Shown: positions 9,255-19,648, numbered from the stretch's first letter. The stretch: DNA of 64,000 nt from an uncultured Pseudomonadales bacterium (GCA_951813295.1 CATOTI010000002.1:496001-560000); one strand, 5' to 3'. Program-made: numbers and translations. Notes: a model not told the origin generated them from the sequence alone.

Positions 9255-9911
9255 TCAAGACGCCGCCGGGCGCGCGTCGAGTTTCTCGACCTCCACGCGG
9301 ATGAACTCCGGCAGATAGGAAGGCGTGCAGTTTCGCGGCACCACTTCGTCGCGATAGAGCCCGACCTGCTCCCCAAGTGCTATGCAACGAGCACGTTGTC
9401 CCGGCTCGTGAACACCGATCCATCCGAGACAGAAATTCATCGCCCATTGCACGTCCGGGTGGGCGTCCACGAGTCCCGCCTCAGCGGCACCGAGAAGATC
9501 GACGGTATTGCCCGGATCGCCCTTGCCCGTCCAGCGCAGCCGCGCCTGGTGATACCAGAACAGCCGCCTGAGCGTCGGCGAAACGTGCTGCTGCCAGGTC
9601 TCGACGAGGGCGATCGTCCTTTTGCTCTTCATCAATTGGTTGGCGAGCAACCATTCGCTGATACGAGTGCGATCGGTTTCGGCTAGCTCGTCGAGATCAG
9701 CGGCGAGGCCTTCGATCAACGGCAGATCGAGCGCCTTCGTATCGAGGATCAGCGTCGCCAGCAACCGTGCGTGGGCGAGCCCCGTCGACCAGAGCTCGAG
9801 CGCGAGTTCGTGATCCCGCTTGATCTCCTTCGCCTTCTTCTTGAGCGCACCCATCGCACTCGATTCGTTCACGTCAGCCAGGACGGCTTCTGCTCTTTCG
9901 GAAAGTGCCAC
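9255..9911 (-). CDS. DNA alkylation repair (AlkD-like) HEAT-repeat protein
   Basis: A 218-residue helical protein resembling the AlkC/AlkD family (HEAT-like repeats that wrap DNA and excise positively charged alkyl adducts). The diagnostic-looking segment is HELALELWSTGLAHARLLATLILD (residues about 34-57), followed by helices such as RTRISEWLLANQLMKSKRTIALVETW. The WVxDFDSWD motif with the catalytic Asp of AlkD is not evident, so catalytic activity is uncertain and it may be a divergent or structural relative. It sits 39 bp downstream of the PQQ gene on the same strand and could be co-transcribed with it. A second alkylation-related gene (the alkyltransferase-like protein at 25607) is elsewhere in the window. 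Confidence 0.65.
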   Translation of the reverse strand: MALSERAEAVLADVNESSAMGALKKKAKEIKRDHELALELWSTGLAHARLLATLILDTKALDLPLIEGLAADLDELAETDRTRISEWLLANQLMKSKRTIALVETWQQHVSPTLRRLFWYHQARLRWTGKGDPGNTVDLLGAAEAGLVDAHPDVQWAMNFCLGWIGVHEPGQRARCIALGEQVGLYRDEVVPRNCTPSYLPEFIRVEVEKLDARPAAS

Positions 9912-9950
9912 GCGTCGTCTCCTCGAACCGGCGAGCGAAAAGGTCTTTTT

Positions 9951-12149
9951 CTACGGCAGGCGAAAAGCAGTCAAGCGTGTCGGCTCGGTCGGTCCACCCG
10001 TGCCGATGACCACGAATTGTCGCCCCCCGGCGCGATAAGAAATGGGCGGCGCGCTCGAAAAACGGCCGGGTAACGGGTGTTGCCAGACTTCGCGACCGTC
10101 GGATGAGTCGAGGGCACGCAGGCGCGATGGTCTCGAACCGCCTAAGAAGAGCAGGTGTTTCGTCGCGAGCATGCCAGGCGCGGCACCCGGCTCGCCGAGA
10201 TCGGGTAGATCGAGTTCGGCCAGCAGCGGATGGTTCTTCGGACCCGGGCCGTTGGGAACCGACCAGCGTTTCTCGCCACTCGCCATGTCGTACGCCGTAA
10301 TGCTCGACCACGGTGGTTTGACTGCCGGTAAGCCGCTGACGAACAAAGATCGCGGCCGAACTCGATAGCCGTAACCGGCATCGGCAGGCATCGCGGTGGC
10401 GATGATCGGCATGCGCCGCGATGGCACATAGAGGGTCTGGGTCTCGGGATCGAACGATGCCCCGCCCCAGTTTCCGCCACCACCCCAGCCCGGACTCACG
10501 ACAGCTCCGCGTTCGGACGGCGGTATGAACATCGGACCGAAGTCGACACCATCCACCAACGCCCGACTCTCCTCGAGCAGTTGTGGGGTCAGGTCGTTCA
10601 GATCCTCATCCGTCAAGCCCTGCAGCTCGAACGCTTCGGGCCACGTCGGGAAAGGCTGCGTGGGTGAGGCATGTTCACCGTCGAGCGTGCTTTCCGGAAC
10701 CGCGCGTTCCTCGATCGGCCAGACCGGTTTTCCGGTCGCACGGTGGAATACGAACAGGAATCCCATCTTGGTGATCTGCGCGACGAGCGGAACGTTTTCG
10801 CCGTCTTTCGTGACGTCGAGGAGGATCGGCGCGGCTGGGAGGTCGTAGTCCCAAATGTCGTGATGCACGAGTTGCTGGTGCCAGCGCCGTTCGCCGGTCT
10901 TCGCGTCGAGTGCGACGACCGAATTCGCGAACAGATTGTCGCCTGGCCGGAATCCACCAAAAAAATGATGGGTCGGCGCGGACAGGGGCAAGAACGCCAG
11001 TCCACGCTCGTTGTCGCAACTCATCATGCTCCAGGCGTTGGTGTTACCCATCCAACGCCAGGATTCTTCCCCCCACGTCTCGACTCCGAATTCGCCCGCC
11101 TGCGGTACGGTATGGAACGTCCAGAGCTGCTCCCCGGTGGCGATGTCGAAACCGCGCACATCACCGAGGGGCAGGTTCGCATTCCACGCGCCGCTCTCAC
11201 CGCGGCGCTGCCGATGCGACCCGTCCGACGCCTGGTTGCCGACCACGATCACGTCGCCGCAGATCGCAGGGGGATAACTCCACGCCGACCGCCGCCGCGG
11301 TAAATCACGACGAAGCCCCTGAGTCAGATCGACCCGCCCCTCCCGACCGAAGGATTCGACGGGTTCGCCCGTCGCGGCATCGAGCACGACGAGATAGCCG
11401 TCTGATGTAAGCAGGACGACACGAGAATCCGCGCCATCCCGGTGATAGCCGAGCCCTCGGGTCGTGAAGCCGAACATGGCGGGTCGTGGTCCCGCCGCCG
11501 TGCCAGGATCGAAGACCCACAAGGTCTCACCCGTGATCGCATCGATCGCGACGACATCCGAGAACCGGGTCCGAAGGAAGGCCTTGCCGTCCACCATGAT
11601 CGGCGTGCCCTTGAAGCTATCCCCGCGCGGGTTTTCGCCGTCACGCAGCCGCGCGAAGTGCGTTCGTTCCTCCCCCGCGTCCCACGTCCACGCAACCTGT
11701 AGTCCCTTCACGGATTCGACGGTCAGTTCATCGAGCGGTGAGTACTTCGTCGCGCCGGGGTCGCCGCCGTACGCCGGCCAATCACCGTACCGCGTCGAAT
11801 AGTCGAAAGGCCGAACGCCGCCTTCCTTCTGCAAGGCGCCGAGATCAGCGCTCGTCACCACGGTAGCCTCGACCATCGGGACATCGAGGTTCGCGAAGCG
11901 GTCGCCCGCATCACGCAGCCAACGTAGGTCCAGCGTTTCCGCGCCCCGTCGATCGCGCTCGGCCGCGAGCCAGCTTCCCCGCTCGTTCAGTGCTTCGCCG
12001 GACGTGCCAACGTGGCAGAAAGAGCAGTCTCGGGCACCGAATTCCATGGCTGCGCCGAAGTATTCGGGTTTGCCGAACGCGGCGCTCGAGGCAAGGCAGA
12101 CAACGACGCAGCTCTGCAAAACCATTGTTCGTCGCAACCCAGTCGCCAT
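9951..12149 (-). CDS. PQQ-dependent dehydrogenase with N-terminal haem-binding CxxCH
   Basis: About 732 residues from ATG 12149 (MATGLRRTMVLQSCVVVCLASSAAFG, signal peptide); the upstream 16 codons of the ORF lack signal character. Just after the signal is CSFCH, a single cytochrome c-type haem site at the N-terminus. The rest is an eight-bladed quinoprotein propeller with W-type motifs (DWPAYGGDPGATKYSPL, YDMASGEKRWSVPNGPG, LDSSDGREVWQHPLPG). HHDIWDYDLPAAP and GVRPFDYSTRYGDW are reminiscent of membrane glucose dehydrogenase-type PQQ enzymes. It probably oxidises a sugar or alcohol in the periplasm. It is divergent from the AAA ATPase. No PQQ biosynthesis genes are in the window. The substrate cannot be named. 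Confidence 0.82.
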   Translation of the reverse strand: MATGLRRTMVLQSCVVVCLASSAAFGKPEYFGAAMEFGARDCSFCHVGTSGEALNERGSWLAAERDRRGAETLDLRWLRDAGDRFANLDVPMVEATVVTSADLGALQKEGGVRPFDYSTRYGDWPAYGGDPGATKYSPLDELTVESVKGLQVAWTWDAGEERTHFARLRDGENPRGDSFKGTPIMVDGKAFLRTRFSDVVAIDAITGETLWVFDPGTAAGPRPAMFGFTTRGLGYHRDGADSRVVLLTSDGYLVVLDAATGEPVESFGREGRVDLTQGLRRDLPRRRSAWSYPPAICGDVIVVGNQASDGSHRQRRGESGAWNANLPLGDVRGFDIATGEQLWTFHTVPQAGEFGVETWGEESWRWMGNTNAWSMMSCDNERGLAFLPLSAPTHHFFGGFRPGDNLFANSVVALDAKTGERRWHQQLVHHDIWDYDLPAAPILLDVTKDGENVPLVAQITKMGFLFVFHRATGKPVWPIEERAVPESTLDGEHASPTQPFPTWPEAFELQGLTDEDLNDLTPQLLEESRALVDGVDFGPMFIPPSERGAVVSPGWGGGGNWGGASFDPETQTLYVPSRRMPIIATAMPADAGYGYRVRPRSLFVSGLPAVKPPWSSITAYDMASGEKRWSVPNGPGPKNHPLLAELDLPDLGEPGAAPGMLATKHLLFLGGSRPSRLRALDSSDGREVWQHPLPGRFSSAPPISYRAGGRQFVVIGTGGPTEPTRLTAFRLP

Positions 12150-12237
12150 TCCAACTCCCCAGATGCCCGTAATCCGACGAGCGTCGCCACAAACCACCTA
12201 CACTGCGCTATTTCGCCGACGAATCCCAACGACACCG

Positions 12238-13407
12238 ATGCTCCGCACCCTCGCCATCGAAAACTACCGATCGTTGCGTGATCTCGTGCTCCCGCTCGCG
12301 CCATTGAACCTCGTCACCGGACCGAACGGCTGTGGCAAATCGAATCTCTATCGGGCGTTGCGCCTCCTTGCCGAGACAGCTTTCGGCACTGCCACAGCGA
12401 CGCTCGCCGCCGAGGGCGGCCTGAGTTCGGTGCTCTGGGCCGGGCCCGAAACGACGAGTCGGGCGATGCGGCGCGGCGAACACGAAGTGCAGGGCGGACC
12501 CAGAGCAGACGTTGTGCACTTGAGGATGGGATTCGCGAGTGACGAGTTCTCCTACGCTATCGACTACGGCCTGCCGATACCGGTTCCGGGTGGTTCGATG
12601 TTCGATCGCGACCCCGAGATCAAACGAGAGGCGATCTGGCACGGCGACACATTCCATGACCGGCGCGCGATGGTCGACCGCCGCGGCGCGGTCATGCGAG
12701 CCCGCGACGAGGCGGGTCAATGGCAGGTGATCGAACAACACCTGCCCGCCTTCGACAGCATGCTTGCGCGACTACCCGACCCGGAACACGCGCCGGAGGT
12801 CGTTCGCCTGCGCGAGCAACTTCGCTCCTGGCGTTTCTACGATCACTTCCGCACCGACCGCGAGGCCCCGGCGCGTCAGGCGCAGATCGGTACGCGAACC
12901 GTTGTGCTGGCGAACGACGGCAGTGATATCGCCGCCGCTTGGCAGACGATTCGTGAAGTGGGAGATGCCGAAGGGCTCGACTTTGCAGTCAACGATGCGT
13001 TCCCCGGCGCCCACGTCGAAGTCGTCAGCGAAGGCGGCCGGATGGAACTGCGTTTTCATCAGCACGGCCTACTACGACCACTACGCCAGGCCGAACTCTC
13101 GGACGGGACGCTGCGTTATCTCCTCTGGATCGCCGCACTGCTGACACCTCGACCACCGTCGCTGATGGTGTTGAACGAACCCGAAACGAGCCTGCACCCG
13201 GACCTACTTCTCCCGCTGGCACGCCTGATGGCGACGGCCGCCGACAACACGCAACTCTGGGTGATCTCGCACGCGCCCAGGCTGATCGACGCGCTGCTGG
13301 GCGCAGGCGACTGTCACCACCTCGAGCTCGACAAGGACTTCGGCGCCACCTTCGTGCACGACCTCGACATGCTCGAGACACCCGCCTGGCGCTGGCCGAG
13401 TCGTTAG
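12238..13407 (+). CDS. AAA family ATPase (RecF/SMC-like ABC-type ATPase)
   Basis: A 389-residue protein with Walker A GPNGCGKSN (residues 28-36) directly after an N-terminal strand-helix-strand (LRTLAIENYRSLRDLVLPL), an ABC-like segment (RQAELSDGTLRYLLWIAALL), Walker B LMVLNEPETSLHPDLL, and the switch segment WVISHAPRLIDALL. This is the AAA_15/AAA_21 layout of RecF-, OLD- and SMC-like ATPases. It has no TOPRIM nuclease domain and no adjacent UvrD-like helicase, so it is not a canonical OLD/Gabija defence system. Start ATG 12238 places the N-terminal strand correctly; the longer track ORF overlaps the divergent PQQ gene. The MATE gene follows 13 bp downstream, suggesting co-transcription. Biological role is unknown. 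Confidence 0.82.
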   Translation: MLRTLAIENYRSLRDLVLPLAPLNLVTGPNGCGKSNLYRALRLLAETAFGTATATLAAEGGLSSVLWAGPETTSRAMRRGEHEVQGGPRADVVHLRMGFASDEFSYAIDYGLPIPVPGGSMFDRDPEIKREAIWHGDTFHDRRAMVDRRGAVMRARDEAGQWQVIEQHLPAFDSMLARLPDPEHAPEVVRLREQLRSWRFYDHFRTDREAPARQAQIGTRTVVLANDGSDIAAAWQTIREVGDAEGLDFAVNDAFPGAHVEVVSEGGRMELRFHQHGLLRPLRQAELSDGTLRYLLWIAALLTPRPPSLMVLNEPETSLHPDLLLPLARLMATAADNTQLWVISHAPRLIDALLGAGDCHHLELDKDFGATFVHDLDMLETPAWRWPSR

Positions 13408-13420
13408 CGGGCGAGGAAAC

Positions 13421-14794
13421 GTGGCAAGCCCAGGAAAAGACCTGACGCGCGGCAGCGTCCCCGGACATATCGCGAAACTCTCCGGTTTCATGATGGCCGG
13501 CTTCATCGCCAACAACGGCGCGCAAATCATCGAGACCATCTATCTCGGCATGGTCGGTACGACGGAACTCGCGGCCATCGCTTTCGCGTTTCCCGTCGTC
13601 TTCGGATTGAACGCCATCGGCCGCGGAATCGCCCAGGGAGCGGCCAGTCTGATGTCCCGCGCACGCGGCTCCGGCGACCCGTTGGCCGTAAAACGCTATG
13701 GCACGCATTGCATGGTGTTGGTACTGATTTTCGCCGTCGCCTCGGTCCTCGGCGGTTGGCTCGTCGCGCGGCCCTTCTACGCGATGCTCGGCGCCACGGG
13801 CACGACGCTCGACATGGTCGTGCTCTACACGAACATCTGGCTCTGGGGATTTCCGATGTACGTGCTCGGCACGGTCGGGCCCCTACTCCTGCGCGGTATC
13901 GGCAACGCACCGGTCCCGGCGATCGTCATGGGGGTGAGTTCGGTATTGCAGATCGCGATCGCACCGCCCCTCATCTTCGGTTGGTGGGGTTTCGAAGCGA
14001 TGGGAATCACCGGCGCGGCATGGGCCTTCGTTGCCTCCCGGGCCGTGGCGTTCTTCGTCGCGCTGTACTGGACGGTGATCCGCGACCCGATCGTCACCAA
14101 CGACTTCTCGAACTTCCACAAATCGAGCCGCCAGATCCTGCACATCGGTTTACCGGCCGCTGTGAACAACTGCATTCCGCCGATCTCCGCGGGCATCGTC
14201 ACCTGGCTTCTGGCAAGCCACGGCGACCTCGTCGTCGCGGCGTTCGGTGTGGCTACGAAGATCGAGCTGCTGTTCTGGATGATGATGGCCGCCGTCGCAT
14301 CGAGTACCGCGCCGGTGGTCGGTCAGAACTGGGGCGCGCGGATCTTCGAACGGGTCGAGCGCGCCATGCTCACCGCCTATACGGCGTGTCTCACCTGGAG
14401 CGTCGTCACGTTGATCGTCTTCTTCTTCTGGGCCGATGATCTGGTCGAGATCATCAACGCCGAACCCGGGATCATCGAAGTCGCGACGACGTATCTTGTC
14501 GTGATCGCGACGACGCTCGGATTCGTGGGGATTCAGAACGCAGCGAGCTTCTGCTTCAACACGATCGGCCGACCCATTCCCGGCCTCGTCTTGAGTATCC
14601 TGAGACTCATCGTCCTCTTCCTGCCGATCGCGCTCGTCGCCGACGCCTACTTCGGCTACGTCGGCGTCTTCTGGGCCACAGCGTCGGTGAATCTCATCGC
14701 CGGGAGCATCGGCTGGGCTTGGATCCATTTCACGATCCGATCCCCACGCGTGCGCGGCGTTTCGCCCATGCGTGACGCTCCGCTCTCGAGCTAA
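13421..14794 (+). CDS. MATE family multidrug efflux transporter
   Basis: A 457-residue inner-membrane protein with about 12 hydrophobic helices in two homologous halves, opening [47 protein letters not shown]. This is the standard MATE helix 1-2 pattern, followed by [18 protein letters not shown]. The second half opens [31 protein letters not shown] proteins export cationic drugs or metabolites by Na+ or H+ antiport. The start is GTG 13421, only 13 bp after the AAA ATPase stop. Its TAA (14792-14794) overlaps the convergent ttcA stop codon. Substrate is unknown. Confidence 0.92.
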   Translation: MASPGKDLTRGSVPGHIAKLSGFMMAGFIANNGAQIIETIYLGMVGTTELAAIAFAFPVVFGLNAIGRGIAQGAASLMSRARGSGDPLAVKRYGTHCMVLVLIFAVASVLGGWLVARPFYAMLGATGTTLDMVVLYTNIWLWGFPMYVLGTVGPLLLRGIGNAPVPAIVMGVSSVLQIAIAPPLIFGWWGFEAMGITGAAWAFVASRAVAFFVALYWTVIRDPIVTNDFSNFHKSSRQILHIGLPAAVNNCIPPISAGIVTWLLASHGDLVVAAFGVATKIELLFWMMMAAVASSTAPVVGQNWGARIFERVERAMLTAYTACLTWSVVTLIVFFFWADDLVEIINAEPGIIEVATTYLVVIATTLGFVGIQNAASFCFNTIGRPIPGLVLSILRLIVLFLPIALVADAYFGYVGVFWATASVNLIAGSIGWAWIHFTIRSPRVRGVSPMRDAPLSS

Positions 14795-15687
14795 GGCGGT
14801 AGTTCACTCGCTTCGTGCGCGAGCGCGTCGATCACCGGGATCACGTCCGGATCGACACCGAGGCCCTTGAAGTCCATCAACATCGGATCGGCGAGATGCG
14901 AAGGGACCACGCGGCCCAAACCGCGAGCGATGTTGTCGACCCGGCCGGGCGACTCGCGATCCCACGCCGTGAGCATGTCCTTGATGACCTGACGCTGCAG
15001 ATTGTCCTGCGAGCCGCAGAGATTGCACGGAATGATCGGATGACCTGCGACACGCGACCATCGCTCGATGTCACGTTCGCGACAGTAATAGAGCGGTCGG
15101 ATGACCACGTGACGCCCGTCGTCCGAACGAAGTTTCGGCGGCATGGATTTCATCCGCCCGCCATGAAAGAGATTCAAAAAGAGGGTCTCAACCGCGTCGT
15201 CAGCGTGGTGACCGAGGGCGATTTTGGTCGCTCGCTGTTCCGTCGCGACCCGATAGAGAATGCCGCGCCGGAGTCGTGAGCACACCGGGCAATAGGTCTT
15301 ACCTTCTTTCGTCAGCGACTTCACGATCGAGTAGGTGTCTTCCTCGATGATGTAGTGCTCGATACCGAGCGTCTCGAGGTAGGTCGGCAAGACATCCTCG
15401 GGGAACCCCGGCTGTTTCTGGTCGAGGTTCACGACGAAGAGCTCAAACGAGACAGGTGCGTTCCGCTTGAGCGAGATGAGCATGTCGAGCAGCGTGTAGG
15501 AATCCTTTCCGCCCGAAAGGCAGACCATGATGCGATCGCCCTCGTCGATCATCCCGAAGTCCACCGCGGCCCGACCCACCAGCCGGCGGAGCTTCTTTTG
15601 TAGCTTGTTACGCTCGAGCGTCGATTTCTGCTGCGCGTTCAACGCGAACTCCGATGAGGAAACAACCAAAGGGGCACCGACGCCCAT
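14791..15687 (-). CDS. ttcA: tRNA 2-thiocytidine(32) synthetase TtcA
   Basis: A 298-residue cytoplasmic enzyme that thiolates C32 of some tRNAs using an Fe-S cluster and ATP. The PP-loop [16 protein letters not shown] is clear. The cluster-binding cysteines appear as [11 protein letters not shown] (CxxC) and the later [41 protein letters not shown] is a TtcA signature. Start ATG 15687 is preferred: the 69 residues upstream in the track ORF are Arg-rich and overlap sbcB in another frame. It lies 40 bp downstream of sbcB on the same strand. The stop overlaps the convergent MATE stop. Confidence 0.96.
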   Translation of the reverse strand: MGVGAPLVVSSSEFALNAQQKSTLERNKLQKKLRRLVGRAAVDFGMIDEGDRIMVCLSGGKDSYTLLDMLISLKRNAPVSFELFVVNLDQKQPGFPEDVLPTYLETLGIEHYIIEEDTYSIVKSLTKEGKTYCPVCSRLRRGILYRVATEQRATKIALGHHADDAVETLFLNLFHGGRMKSMPPKLRSDDGRHVVIRPLYYCRERDIERWSRVAGHPIIPCNLCGSQDNLQRQVIKDMLTAWDRESPGRVDNIARGLGRVVPSHLADPMLMDFKGLGVDPDVIPVIDALAHEASELPP

Positions 15688-15727
15688 GTCGTCGGACCGC
15701 GAGCATATGTCCCGTATGGAAACGGCG

Positions 15728-17119
15728 CTAGCGAATGTAGGCCGCCAGGACTTCCAACGCGCGCAAACGCGCATCGTCCGCGTTCTCCGCGAGATTCGCG
15801 ATCTCACGAAGATAGTCCTCGGCCGAGGGACGCGACGCGAAGCCGAAATCGCGGCACTCGCCCACGTGGGTCTCCCAGCGCGCCGCCTCGTCATAACCCA
15901 ACTCGTCCGGGCGTAGCTTCGCTTTCAACCGCTCGGCCAGCACACGAACGCGCGGATCGATGAAGTACACCTCGGGCCAGGGATCGTCCGCTTCGATGGC
16001 ATCGCGGATCACCGCCATCCCCTGACGATCGACGTCGGGTACGAAGCCGTCATAGAGGGCGAGCTCGGCGTCGGCGTGGTCGAACTCGCCCCGATCGCGC
16101 GCGTAGACCGCGCTGATCTTCTCGGCGAGGTTAGGCGTCGCCTGAAGGCGTAGAAACCGATCGCGCACCTCGGCAAGTGAAAACCCCAAACGCTCTTCGG
16201 TCGATGCGTCGACCACGCTGATCGGCGCTAGAAACGGACAACGATTGAGTACGACTTCTTTGAGCGGCGGACGATCGTCCGAATCGGGCGCAAACAACCT
16301 TTCCCGAAGAGTATCGACAGGCTCATCGATCAACGCGTCGATGTCGCGACTCAAGTCGACGACGATGATGCGTGAATCGATCTCGGGATGGATGGCCAAG
16401 GACGTCACGGGTGCCGCGCAGAGTCGGGCATTCGGGAACATACGCGAGACGTGCAGGCTGAGTTTCTGCCCGAGCGGGAGCAGCGCGGACCGCGCGCTCA
16501 CCTTGTCGCGCCTTTCGAAAGCGAACTCCCAGAGCTTGGGTTGGGCCTCGCGAATCAGACGCGCGAGTCCGATCGTCGCCATCACATCCGAGGTCGCATC
16601 GTGCGCATCTTCATGAACGATCCCATTGGCCGCCGACAGGGATTCCAGCCGGAAGATCGGTACACCTTCCTCGGTCACCGGCCACTCGATGCCATCGGGC
16701 CGCAGCGCACGCATCGCCCGCACCAGATCGATGACGTCCCAGCGACTGTTGTTGCCCTGCCATTCGTGCGCATACGGGTCGAACAGGTTGCGGTAGAAGC
16801 TGAAACGTAGAAAAGCATCATCGAAGCGCAGGTTGTTGTAGCCGACCAGGCAGGTTTCCGGCTCCTCGAGGAGCCCACGTATCCGTGCCATCGCCTGCCA
16901 TTCGTCGAGCCCGCGCGCATTGACCCGCTGCGGAGAGAGCCCGGTCACCAGACAAGCAGTCGGGCTCGGCAACACGTCGGCGCCGAGTTTTACGTAGAAC
17001 GTGATCGGATCATCGATCGGTTCGAGCGCGAGCGTGGTGCGTTGCGCCGCGAACTGCATGATCCGGTCGGAACCAGGATGCGTTCCTGAGGTTTCGAGGT
17101 CGTAGAAGAGGAAGTTCAC
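15728..17119 (-). CDS. sbcB: Exodeoxyribonuclease I
   Basis: A 463-residue 3'-5' single-strand DNA exonuclease acting in recombination and mismatch repair. The N-terminal DEDD exonuclease fold is visible: [27 protein letters not shown] (Exo I motif), [21 protein letters not shown] (motif II) and [21 protein letters not shown] (motif III). The C-terminal SH3-like and helical extension (residues about 200-460) is the length expected for ExoI (E. coli 475). Start is GTG 17119; the track's upstream residues MGRRCRRP lie outside the fold. It is divergent from the DASS transporter and probably co-transcribed with ttcA. Confidence 0.95.
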   Translation of the reverse strand: MNFLFYDLETSGTHPGSDRIMQFAAQRTTLALEPIDDPITFYVKLGADVLPSPTACLVTGLSPQRVNARGLDEWQAMARIRGLLEEPETCLVGYNNLRFDDAFLRFSFYRNLFDPYAHEWQGNNSRWDVIDLVRAMRALRPDGIEWPVTEEGVPIFRLESLSAANGIVHEDAHDATSDVMATIGLARLIREAQPKLWEFAFERRDKVSARSALLPLGQKLSLHVSRMFPNARLCAAPVTSLAIHPEIDSRIIVVDLSRDIDALIDEPVDTLRERLFAPDSDDRPPLKEVVLNRCPFLAPISVVDASTEERLGFSLAEVRDRFLRLQATPNLAEKISAVYARDRGEFDHADAELALYDGFVPDVDRQGMAVIRDAIEADDPWPEVYFIDPRVRVLAERLKAKLRPDELGYDEAARWETHVGECRDFGFASRPSAEDYLREIANLAENADDARLRALEVLAAYIR

Positions 17120-17191
17120 TGGGCGACGACACCGTCTTCCCAACGCTCGGGCAATACGGCAAGGTGCCGCGATCGTGTACGGATCTCCACC

Positions 17192-18577
17192 ATGTCGAAC
17201 ATGTCGCTCGTCAAAGCCATCGCCTTGCCCGGCGGACCGATTCTGGCTTTATTGGCGGGTGCCCTGCTGGTAGCGAACGGCTTCGAAACACCCGCGGGAA
17301 TCGCACTCGGCGTCGCGGTGTTGGCGTTCGTCTGGTGGGTATTCGAGCCTATTCCGATACCGGCGACCTCGCTCCTGCCGCTTGCGCTACTTCCGATGTT
17401 GGGCGTCCTTCCCATGAGCCAGACGTCGCAAGCATACGGAAATCCACTCGTGCTTTTGCTGTTGGGTGGTTTTGTCCTCTCGACCGCGATGGAGAAATCG
17501 GGCGCGCATCGTCGCATCGCACTTACGATGGTGAAGGCCTTTGGCGGCACGAGCAGTCGGCGCCTCGTGTTCGGCTTCATGGCCGCATCCGCCGTGCTCT
17601 CGATGTGGATCTCGAACACTGCGACGACGCTCATGTTGCTCCCCGTGGCGCTCGCCGTGCTGCAGCAATCGGACGATCCCGATCTGCCGATCCCCTTGCT
17701 GCTCGGTATTGCCTACGCCGCGAGCATCGGCGGCATCGCGACGCCCATCGGCACACCACCGAACATCGTCTTCATGGGCGCATACACCGAGACGACCGGC
17801 GAGGTGATCTCGTTTCCCCAATGGATGGCCTGGGCGTTACCGGTCGTCATCGTGTTTCTGCCGATCGTCGCCTGGTGGTTGACGCGGAACCTCCACGCCA
17901 AGTCTGAAGTCCTGATTCCGCCCGTCGGGGAATGGCAGTCCGCCGAAAAACGTGTGCTCATCGTCTTCGTCTGCACCGCGATCGCCTGGGTCACGCGCGG
18001 TAGCCCCGGCGGGGGGTGGTCGTCGTTGTTGTCGATCCCGTACACCAACGACGCCATGGTCGCCTTCATCGCCGTTGTTTCGATGTTCATCATCCCGGAC
18101 GGCAAAGGCGGCAAGCTCCTCGATTGGGAGAGCGCCGAAAAGATCCCCTGGGGCATGTTGATCCTCTTCGGCGCCGGCCTCGCCATCGCAGCCGCGTTCG
18201 AGTCGAGCGGTCTGTCCAGCGCCATTGGCGACGGCCTTTCAGCGATCGCACTCTGGCCGACTTTCGCGATTCTCGCCGTGGTGTGCCTGTCGGTGACCTT
18301 CCTGACCGAAGCGACGAGCAATACGGCGACCACGACTCTCCTCATGCCGATTCTCGCAGCCGCTGCGATCGGCGCCGCGATCGACCCACGCCTGCTCATG
18401 GTCCCGGCGGCGATGAGCGCGAGTTGCGCTTTCATGCTCCCCGTCGCCACCGCACCGAACGTGATCATGTTCTCAACCGGCCGCGTGCCGCCCCAGCGCA
18501 TGGCGCGCGAGGGGTTCGCACTGAATCTGATCGGCGCCGGGATCATCGCCTCGGCGATCTTCCTCCTCTTCGGCTGA
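17192..18577 (+). CDS. DASS/SLC13 family anion:sodium symporter
   Basis: A 461-residue inner-membrane transporter with about 11-12 helices. Characteristic elements are the N-terminal AVLAFVWWVFEPIPIPATSLLPLALLPMLGVL, a first SNT motif in MWISNTATTLMLLPVALAVL, and a second in FLTEATSNTATTTLLMPILAAAA. The paired SNT signatures bind Na+ and carboxylate in the VcINDY fold. The late helix CAFMLPVATAPNVIMFSTGRVP is also typical. It likely imports C4-dicarboxylates, citrate or sulfate-like anions. Divergent from sbcB. Its last 105 bp overlap the convergent aminopeptidase gene. Confidence 0.93.
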   Translation: MSNMSLVKAIALPGGPILALLAGALLVANGFETPAGIALGVAVLAFVWWVFEPIPIPATSLLPLALLPMLGVLPMSQTSQAYGNPLVLLLLGGFVLSTAMEKSGAHRRIALTMVKAFGGTSSRRLVFGFMAASAVLSMWISNTATTLMLLPVALAVLQQSDDPDLPIPLLLGIAYAASIGGIATPIGTPPNIVFMGAYTETTGEVISFPQWMAWALPVVIVFLPIVAWWLTRNLHAKSEVLIPPVGEWQSAEKRVLIVFVCTAIAWVTRGSPGGGWSSLLSIPYTNDAMVAFIAVVSMFIIPDGKGGKLLDWESAEKIPWGMLILFGAGLAIAAAFESSGLSSAIGDGLSAIALWPTFAILAVVCLSVTFLTEATSNTATTTLLMPILAAAAIGAAIDPRLLMVPAAMSASCAFMLPVATAPNVIMFSTGRVPPQRMAREGFALNLIGAGIIASAIFLLFG

Positions 18578-19648
18578 GCCGCCGCTGATCTCGTCGTGCA
18601 CCGCTTGGAGTGCTGAACGGCGTTCGTCGTAGGAGAAATCGTCGAGTTCGATGACCCGTGCGAAGAAACGTGACCAGTCGCCATCGAGGGAACGAAACAT
18701 CGAGTCGAACTGCGGCACGAGCTGGTGATAAGTGGACAAGAGTGCCAGACGCGCATTGTCGAGCCGCGTTTCCATGAACCCGTCGAAGAGGCCTGCCCCC
18801 AGGCGCTCACGGTGGGCGTCGTAGCACGCGTGGATCGAATCGATCTCGCCTTCCTTGCGCGCCCGCATCTCGTCGCGTGACGCACCGGACGCGTAGATCT
18901 CCGCGAGCCGCGCTCGGCGTTCACGCAGGAACGCGTAGAAGGCGATTTCCTGTTCCGAACGCCGTGCCCAGTCGATCGTTTCCCCGCCTTGGGCCGCAAG
19001 CCAACGTGAAGCGCCTTCGCGCCCGACGAAAGTAGCGAACGCTTCGTTGAAACCAGCGTCCCCTTTGACGTAGATCACGCCATGAGCGAGCTCGTGGAAG
19101 ATGAGTTCAGCGAGCGAGCCTTCGCGGCGATAGACGAACGTCGAGACCACCGGGTCTTTGAACCAACCGAGTGTCGAGTATGCGGCCGCGCCCGCGACGA
19201 TCACGTCGTGCTCGGACTCGAGGCGCTCCGCTTCGCGTTCCGCCATCCCACGGTTGAAATAGCCGCGGTAGGGCACGCAGCCCACGATAGGGAAACATCG
19301 CCGAATCGCTTCGACCGAAAACTCGGGCGCGGCAATCACATTCCAGACGAGAGACGAATCCCGCCAATCGACATACGACCCATAGCGACCATCCACCGGA
19401 AGGTCGAGTTCGCTCGACGCATAGATTGTCAGTTGCTGGATGAGCCGCAGTTGACGAATCAGCGCTTCGTCGGTTGCAGGGTCGGCAAGCACCTTGTCGA
19501 TCGCACGTCGCCCAGCCAGCACGCCGAGTTGTCCATGCACGGCTTGCGAGTAGTAAACGACGGCATCACGTGCGCCCCGGACGGTCGCGCAACTCGCCAT
19601 GAGCAGTACGAGAACGGCTACCGCCAGGTAGCGCCACCGTCCGGCCAT
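18473..19648 (-). CDS. Zinc aminopeptidase-family lipoprotein (PF10023-like)
   Basis: About 391 residues from ATG 19648 (MAGRWRYLAVAVLVLLMASC; lipobox MASC, Cys20). The zinc site is HELAH (residues 185-189) with a downstream glutamate in FNEAFATFVGREG. LDLPVDGRYGSYVDWRDSSLVWNVIAAPEFS and GYFNRGMAEREAERL match the conserved proteobacterial predicted aminopeptidase family. It is probably anchored in the envelope facing the periplasm. The C-terminal 35 residues (Glu- and Asp-rich) are encoded antisense to the end of the DASS transporter gene, a 105-bp convergent overlap, so the native C-terminus may be shorter if there is an undetected frame problem. Its start lies 48 bp from the divergent acyltransferase. 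Confidence 0.85.
   Translation of the reverse strand: MAGRWRYLAVAVLVLLMASCATVRGARDAVVYYSQAVHGQLGVLAGRRAIDKVLADPATDEALIRQLRLIQQLTIYASSELDLPVDGRYGSYVDWRDSSLVWNVIAAPEFSVEAIRRCFPIVGCVPYRGYFNRGMAEREAERLESEHDVIVAGAAAYSTLGWFKDPVVSTFVYRREGSLAELIFHELAHGVIYVKGDAGFNEAFATFVGREGASRWLAAQGGETIDWARRSEQEIAFYAFLRERRARLAEIYASGASRDEMRARKEGEIDSIHACYDAHRERLGAGLFDGFMETRLDNARLALLSTYHQLVPQFDSMFRSLDGDWSRFFARVIELDDFSYDERRSALQAVHDEISGGSAEEEEDRRGDDPGADQIQCEPLARHALGRHAAG

Noticed and set aside
12238-14794. AAA ATPase plus MATE as an OLD/Gabija-type defence system
   Set aside because: No TOPRIM nuclease domain and no helicase partner; MATE is a transporter. Role left open.
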